Origin: Cynocephalus volans | Taxonomy: Eukaryota; Chordata; Mammalia; Dermoptera; Cynocephalidae | Assembly: GCF_027409185.1 (NCBI RefSeq) | Contig: NC_084468.1 | Location: 48,733,001-48,797,000 of the forward strand | Direction of reading: 5' to 3' | DNA: 64,000 nt | In this document: piece after piece, positions 58,111 to 64,000 of the stretch | Position numbering within the stretch: the stretch's first letter is position 1 | Layout: each line of letters starts with the position of its first letter | Notes under the pieces: model-generated | Told to the model about the DNA's origin: nothing | Seen by the model: only the letters and a program-made list of their open reading frames with translations | The model's database searches: none | Program-made: the position numbers and the translations under genes

Positions 58111-60748
58111 CATTACCTAACAACATGAAAATATATAACTCACTGTGAAAGTAAGAATATAGTCAAATTTAGAGGACTCCAGTACTATAGTAGTGGTGGG
58201 TAAATCTTTTAACTCTGGAATGAAACTTAAAAGACAAAAATACTAAAAGTGACTGTATCTATAATATTTGTAAATGGATACAAAATATAAATAGACATAA
58301 ATCATGGCATCTATAATGTAAAATTTGGGGAGAGATGTTGAAATGTAGAGTTTTTGTATAGGTCAAAGTTAAGTTGTTATCAGCATAAAATAAACTATTA
58401 CAACTATAAGATGTTTTAGGTAAGCCTCATGGTAACAACAACAACAAAAACCATAAAAAAAAGTTAAATAGAAAGGAATAATGACATACTACCACTACTT
58501 CTACAAAATTATCAAATCACAAAGGAAGACAGTGAGAATCAAATAAAAGAACAAAGGGACTACAAAGCAGTCAGAAAATAATTCAACAAAATGGCAATAG
58601 TAAAAACTTACTTCTCCATAATTACTTTGAAAATAAATGGATTAAATTTTCCAATCAAAAGGCAGAGTGGCTAAATGGATAAAACAAAAAATGAAACCCA
58701 ACTACATGCTGGTTATAGGAGACTTACTTCAGATTTAAGGACACATATATGCTGAAAATGGATGGAGAAAGATATTCCATGTGAGTGGAAAGCAAAACAA
58801 AGCAGGGGTAGATATATTAATCAAAATAGACTTAACTCAAAACTGTTATAAGGGACAAATAAGGTGATTATATAATGATAAATGTGCAATTTTTTCAAGA
58901 GAATATAACAAATGTAAATATATATGCTCTCAACATTGAAGCACCTAAATATATAAAACAAATTTTAATACAACTGAAGAGAGAAATAGACAGCAAGGCA
59001 ATAATAGTAGGGGACTTCAATACCCCAGTTTTGACAGTGGATAGATCATTCAGACAGAAAATCAATAAGGGAGCAGTAGATTTTCACAACACTGTATACC
59101 AAATGGATCTAATAGACATATATGGAACATTCCATCCAGAAAAAGCTGTATACACATTCCTTTTAAGTGCACATGAATTGTTCTCCAGTTTAGTTAAGCC
59201 ATAAACAAGTTTTTAAAAATTCAGGAAAATTGAAATTATATTGTCTTTTGCCTACAGCAATGACATAAGAAAAATTGGAGATGCACAAATATATGAAAAT
59301 CACACAATACACTTCTGAACAATCAATGGGTCAAAGAAGGAATCAAATTCAAAATAAAATAATATCCTGAGATAAGTAAAAATGAAAGCATAATATACCA
59401 AAATGTATGGGATGCAGGTAAAACAATTTATTGGCATAAGAAAAAAGAAAAATATCAGATGAACAACCTAACTTTACACCTCAAGGACCTAGAAAAAGAA
59501 GAAACAAGACTAAGCCCACAGTTAGTAAAAGAGAGAGAGTGACAAAAATTAGAGTGGAAATTATAGAAACAGACTAGAAAAATAGAAAAGTTCAACAAGA
59601 GAGCTTTTTTAAGTGATAGACAAAATTGACAAAACTTTAGCTAGTCTAACCAACAAAGATAAAGAGAAGACTCAAGTAAATAAAATTACAAATGAAAGAG
59701 GAAAAATTATAAGTGATATCACAGATACAAGAGGTAATAAGAAATCATTACGAACAATTGCAAATCAAATTGGATAACCTAGTAGAAATGAAAAAAAATT
59801 TATATACATGCAACCTACCAAGTGAATTATGAAGAAATAGAAAATCTGAACAGACCAATAATTAGGAGAGATTGAATCCATAACAAAATATCTCCGATCA
59901 AAGAAAAGACCAGAATTTGACTTCGCTGATGAATTCTAACAGACATTTGAGAAGAAATAATACCAATTCTTTTCAAACTTATCAAAAAATTAAAGAGAAG
60001 GGAAAATATCTGAGCTTATTTTACAGGGCCAGTATTACCCTGATATTCAAGCCAGACAAAGACACTAAAGAAAAGAAAACTATAGGCCAATATTTAAAAA
60101 AATCCTCAACAAAACATTAGAAAACAGAATTCAACAGCACATTAAAATGATTATACACTATGATAAAGTATTATTTTTACTTGGAATTTAAGGGTAGTTC
60201 ATAAGCAAATCAATAAAAGTGATATATCACATTAATAAAATGAAAGATAAAAGCCATAACATTATGGCAATAAATGCATAAACAGCATTTAATAAAATTC
60301 AATATCTATTTATGTTAAAAATTCTCAACATTATTAGATATAGGAGGAATGAACCTCAGCAAAATAAAGGCTATATATGACAAGTCTACAGTTAACAACA
60401 CACTCAATAATGAAAAGTTATGTTTTTCCTCTAAGATCAGGGATAAAAAAAGAATGCCCACTCTGGCAAATTACTAGTTCTATTCAGCATAGTACTAGCA
60501 GTCCTAGCCAGAGCAATTAGGCCAAAAAACAAACAAACAAACAAACAAACAAAAAACCCCAGAAAAAAGCATATCCAAATAGAAAGGAAGAAGTAAAGTT
60601 ATCTCTCTTTTCAGATAATATGATCTTTTATATAGAAAACTCTAAAGACTCTACCAAAAAGCTGTTAGAACTAATAAATGAATTGAGTAAAGTTTCAGGA
60701 CACTAAATTAACATACAAAGTTAGTTGCATTTCTATACAGTAATAAAC

Positions 60749-61136
60749 TGATGGAGTTTGGATGTATTGTCCTTCCAGAACTCATGGAAATCTGATCTCC
60801 AAAGTTGGAGTTTGGGTCATGGGGGTGGATCCCTCATGAATGGATTAATGATCTCCCTAACTGGGGGATTAATGAATGAGTTCTCGCTCTATTAGTTCCC
60901 ACAAGAGCTGGTTGTTTAAAAGACCCTGGCACCTCCTCTCTCTTTCTTGCTTCCTCTTGCCATGTGGTCTGCTTGTACCTGCCGGCTGCCTGCTGCTTTC
61001 TGCTACGAGTAGAAGCAGCCTGAAGCCCATGCCAGATGCAGCTGTCCCAGAATCCTAAGCCAAATAAACCTCTGTTTGTTATAATTTACCCAGTCTCAGG
61101 TATTTCTGTTATAGGAACACAGAACAGACTAACACA
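60749..61136 (+). mobile_element. MST/THE1-like MaLR LTR within L1
   Basis: The 388 bp LTR starts TGATGGAGTTTGGATG. It contains GGGTCATGGGGGTGGATCCC and CTCTTGCCATGTGG, then AATAAACCTCTG and ATTTACCCAGTCTCAGG, and ends ACAGACTAACACA. Flanking 5-mers TAAAC and CAAAC agree at four of five positions, and L1 ORF2 reads through when it is removed. It is a solo LTR. Positions 60985-61054 resemble the L1 5'UTR at 1942-2012. Confidence 0.88.
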
Positions 61137-61381
61137 CAAACTATCCTATAAAGAAATTAAGAAAACAACTCCATTTAAAACTGCATCTAAGAATACTTAG
61201 GAAAGAACCTAACCAAAAAAGTGAAAGGCCTTTTTACATCAAAAACTATGACATTGATAAAAGAAATTGAAGATGACACAAATAAATGCAAGATATCTCA
61301 CATTCATGGATAAGATAAATTAGTATTTTTAAAATGTTCATACTACTCAAAGTGATCTATAGCTTGATTATAATCTTTATC

Positions 61382-61397
61382 AAAATTCTATTGGCAT
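61382..61397 (+). repeat. Target-site duplication, left, of LDHB retrocopy
   Basis: AAAATTCTATTGGCAT lies immediately before the retrocopy. The identical 16-mer lies at 62681-62696, straight after the poly(A) tail. It begins with an A-rich L1-endonuclease-type site. Confidence 0.95.
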
Positions 61398-62680
61398 GCA
61401 GTAGACATTGTTTCCTCAGGACTGTTATACAGCACTCTTCAGAGCCCTCTCTCTCCTGTGCACAATGGCAACTCTTAAGGAAAAACTCATTGCAGCAGTT
61501 GCAGAAGAAGAGGCAACCGTCCCAAACAATAAGATCACTGTAGTGGGTGTTGGACAAGCTGGCATGGCACATGCTATCAGCATTCTGGGAGAGTCTATGG
61601 CTGATGAATTTGCTCTCATGGATGTTTTGGAAGATAAGCTCAAAGGAGAAATTATGGATCTGCAGCATTGGAGCTTATTTCTTCAGGCATCTAAAATTGT
61701 GGCAGATAAAGATTACTCTGTGACTGCCTATTCTAAAATTGTGGTGGTAATTGCAAGAGTCCATCAGCAAGAGGGGACGAGTTGTCTCAATCTGTTGCAA
61801 AGAAATGTTAATGTCTTCAAATTCATTATTCCTCAGATTGTCAAATACAGTCCTGATTGCATTGTAATTGTGGTTTCCAGCCCAGTGGATATCCTTGCAT
61901 ACATTACCTGGAAACTAAGTGGATTACCCAAGTACTGAGTGATTGGAAGTGGGTATAAGCTGGATTCTGCTAGATTTTGCTATTTTATGGTTGAAAAACT
62001 TGGCATTCATCCCTGCAGCTGCCATAGATGGATTTTTTGAGAACATGGGAATTCAAGTGTCTCTGTGTGGAGTAGAGGGAACATGGCAGCTGTTTCTCTC
62101 CAGGAACTGAATCCAGTAATGGGAGCAGACAGTGATAGTGAGAATTGGAAGGAAGTACATAAAATGGTTGTTGAAAGTGCCTACAAAGTCATCAAACTAA
62201 AAGGATACACCAGCTGGACCACTGAATTAAGTGTGGCTGATCTCATTGAATCCGTATTGAAAAATCTACCCAGGATTCATCCAGTGTCAACAGTGGTGAA
62301 GGGGATGCATGGCATTGAGAATGAAGTCTTCCTGAGCCTTCCAAGTATCCTCATTGCTCAGGGATTAACCAGTGTTATCAGCCAGAAGCTGAAGAATGAT
62401 GAGGTTGCTCTTCTCAAGAAAAGTGCAGATACTCTGTTGGACATCAAGAAGGAACTAAAAAAAACCTGTGACCACTGAATTCTAGGCTGGTAGAAATTTA
62501 AAAACTACTACGTGATTAAACGTGAGCCTTTAGCTTTCATTCATATACATGGATCAGTTTGGTTTTATCTTCATTAATATGTGAATTTGGTCTCACAGAA
62601 TTAAAGTCCATGCTTGGTTTAATGCTTGCAAAATGAGCCCTTAAATAAAATTAAGTATTGTAGTGTAAAAAAAAAAAAAA
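61398..62680 (+). pseudogene. LDHB: LDHB processed pseudogene (retrocopy)
   Basis: This is an intronless copy of lactate dehydrogenase B mRNA: a 67 bp leader, an ATG at 61465, coding text to about 62478, a 3'UTR with AATAAA at 62644 and a poly(A) tail at 62667-62680. Exact 16 bp target duplications flank it. The Rossmann motif reads [10 protein letters not shown]. The frame is kept through about 330 codons but has in-frame stops at 61936-61938 (after SGLPKY) and near 62038 (before EHGNSSV). The substrate-loop Arg is replaced (RVHQQEG), and the Asp beside catalytic His is Asn. An extra A in the run near 62460 shifts the last codons so they end KKTCDH. LDHB normally interconverts lactate and pyruvate with NAD. 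This copy is not functional. Confidence 0.97.
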
Positions 62681-62696
62681 AAAATTCTATTGGCAT
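62681..62696 (+). repeat. Target-site duplication, right, of LDHB retrocopy
   Basis: An exact second copy of AAAATTCTATTGGCAT follows the A tail; L1 ORF2 sequence resumes after it. The leading As are ambiguous with the tail. Confidence 0.95.
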
Positions 62697-64000
62697 TTCT
62701 CACGGAAGTAGAAACAATAATCCTAAAATTCATATGGAATAAGAAAAGACCCAAATAGCCAAATCAGTCTTGAGGAAAGCTGGAGGCATAAAGCAACCTA
62801 CTTCCAAAATCTACTACAAAGCTATAGAAATCTAATAAGATGCTATAGTAATCAAAACAGTATTGTACTGGCATAAATATAGACATGAGTATAGACAAAT
62901 GGAAGAGAATAGAAAACCTGGAAATAAATCCATGCAGTTACAGTAATTGAAATTCAACAATGGAGCAGAAATATAAAATGGAGAAAGGATAGTCTCTTCT
63001 ATAAATGGTATTGGGAAAACTGGATATCAATATGCAGAAGAATAATATTAGACCTTCATTTCACATCATATACAAAAATCAACTGAAAATGGATTGAAGA
63101 CTTAAACAAAAGACCTGACACTATAAAACTACTAGAAGAAAACAAGGGGCAAAATCTCCACAACATAGGCTTGGGCAACAGTTTTTTAAGTATGATCCCA
63201 AATGAAAAGGCAACCAAAGCAAAAAACAACAAATGGGATTATGTCAAACTAAAAAGCTTCTGCACTGCAAAGGAAACAACAGAGAAAAGAGACAATTTAT
63301 GGAGTGAGAGAAAATATTTGAGAACCATACATCTCATAAAGGGTTAATATCCAAAATATGTAAGGAATTCAACTCAACAAGAAAATGAATTACCCAATTA
63401 AAAAAAAGGAGCAAAAGACCTAAGTAGACATTTCTTAAAAGAAGACATAAAATAGCTAACAGGTATATAAAAAAGTGCTCAATGTCACTAGTCATCAGGA
63501 AAATGCAAATCAAAAGCACACTGTGATATCCCTGCAGACCTGTTAGAATGACTATTATCAAAAAGAGAAAAGATAACAAGTGTTGTTGAGGATGTGGAGA
63601 AAAGGGACTTAACACTGTTGGTGAGAATGTAAATTGGCACAGCCATATAGAAAATTGTGTGGAGGTTCCTCAAAAAGTTAAAAATAAAGCTACAATGTGG
63701 TCCAATAATCACATTTCTGGATATATATTGAAAGGAAATGAAATCAGTATGTGGAAAAGATATCTGCACTCCCATATTTCTTGCATCTTTATTCACAATT
63801 GCCAAAATATGGAATCAACCTAAGTATCTAAATGTCCATTGATGAACAAATGGGTAAAGTAAATTGACACACACATGCATACATACACACGGGAATACTA
63901 TTCAGCCTTATAAAAGAAGGAGTCCTGTCATTTACAACAATATGGATGAACCTGGAGAACATTAAGCTAAGTGAAATAAGCCAGGCACAGAAGGACAAAT

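Larger units (their letters stand above)
56185..64000 (+). mobile_element. Near-full-length old L1 LINE, interrupted twice
   Basis: The 5' end lies at CAGCAAGATGGTAGAATAGG (about 56186). A long 5'UTR runs to about 57200, then ORF1 (57199-58110) and ORF2 (from about 58600) follow, in plus orientation. Near the window end the text reaches TAAAGTGAAATAAGCCAGGC-like ORF2-terminal sequence, so the 3'UTR lies beyond 64000. All frames are heavily broken. It hosts an MaLR LTR (60749-61136) and the LDHB retrocopy (61398-62680), and L1 text resumes exactly after each. It is older than both. Confidence 0.93.
58600..64000 (+). pseudogene. Decayed L1 ORF2 (endonuclease/RT), interrupted
   Basis: The endonuclease part is partly open at 58875-59204, with IIVGDFNTPVL followed by DRSFRQKINKG, the conserved GDFNT region. 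An RT fragment with ITLIFKPDKD appears near 60030, and the catalytic YADD-equivalent region near 60612 reads SDNMIF, so the metal-binding aspartates are not preserved. Further ORF2 text continues after the LTR (61137-61381) and after the retrocopy (62697-64000). It is not translatable as a whole. Confidence 0.8.

Noticed and set aside
61408-62478. A possibly functional LDHB-like retrogene
   Set aside because: Two in-frame stops, loss of the substrate-loop arginine and a C-terminal frameshift make a working enzyme very unlikely.

Overview
This window looks like AT-rich, gene-poor nuclear DNA from a placental mammal. I find no functional protein-coding gene, no tRNA or rRNA gene, no CRISPR array and no operon-like layout. 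Nearly everything I can identify is transposon-derived: L1 LINEs of several ages, L2 and MIR fossils, MaLR-type LTRs, class I ERV-like solo LTRs, a Tigger/MER2-like DNA transposon end and a mariner-like MITE. One processed pseudogene of lactate dehydrogenase B (LDHB) is clear. MST/THE1-like MaLR LTRs and MER2-like sequence point to Euarchontoglires, perhaps Euarchonta. I saw no Alu and no other tRNA- or 7SL-derived lineage SINE in 64 kb, so I would not call it an ordinary monkey or ape region. The order is left open. All family names come from reading by eye, without a repeat-library search.

Layout. At 1-2039 (minus strand) lies the 5' part of an L1, with the start of ORF2, a disabled ORF1 and a GC-rich 5'UTR holding about three tandem ~100-137 bp units. 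From 2.4 to 9.4 kb there are MIR and L2 pieces, an ERV-like LTR with a readable promoter (4.9-5.6 kb) and a small MITE. An L1 3' end at 9.4-10.2 kb contains a sharp palindrome. At 13.1-14.4 kb three repeats are nested, dated by two perfect target-site duplications. From 18.9 to 25 kb L2 copies dominate, including about 2.4 kb of antisense L2. Solo LTRs lie at 26.3, 27.2 and 29.6 kb. From 31 to 44 kb there are scattered L2, MIR and MaLR fossils in otherwise unrecognised DNA. From 44.8 to 46.3 kb there is a Tigger end followed by two L1 fragments, the first with an exact 106 bp tandem duplication. At 49-50 kb two MaLR-like LTRs in opposite orientation are nested. At 52-54 kb an L1 5' half is interrupted by an antisense LTR. 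A 91 bp exact tandem duplication sits at 55.5 kb. From 56.2 kb to the window end runs a near-full-length, decayed L1 carrying an MST/THE1-like LTR and the LDHB retrocopy.

The genes do not form a pathway; the window is a record of successive insertions. The most interesting observations are: (1) about 71 nt of the GC-rich L1 5'UTR (1942-2012) matches, at roughly 83%, part of the MaLR LTR at 60985-61054, suggesting that sequence moved between an LTR and an L1 promoter; (2) the same 5'UTR has monomer-like tandem repeats and a long antisense reading frame that runs out into flanking DNA; (3) two exact tandem duplications look recent or could be assembly artefacts. I found no convincing undescribed multi-gene system.
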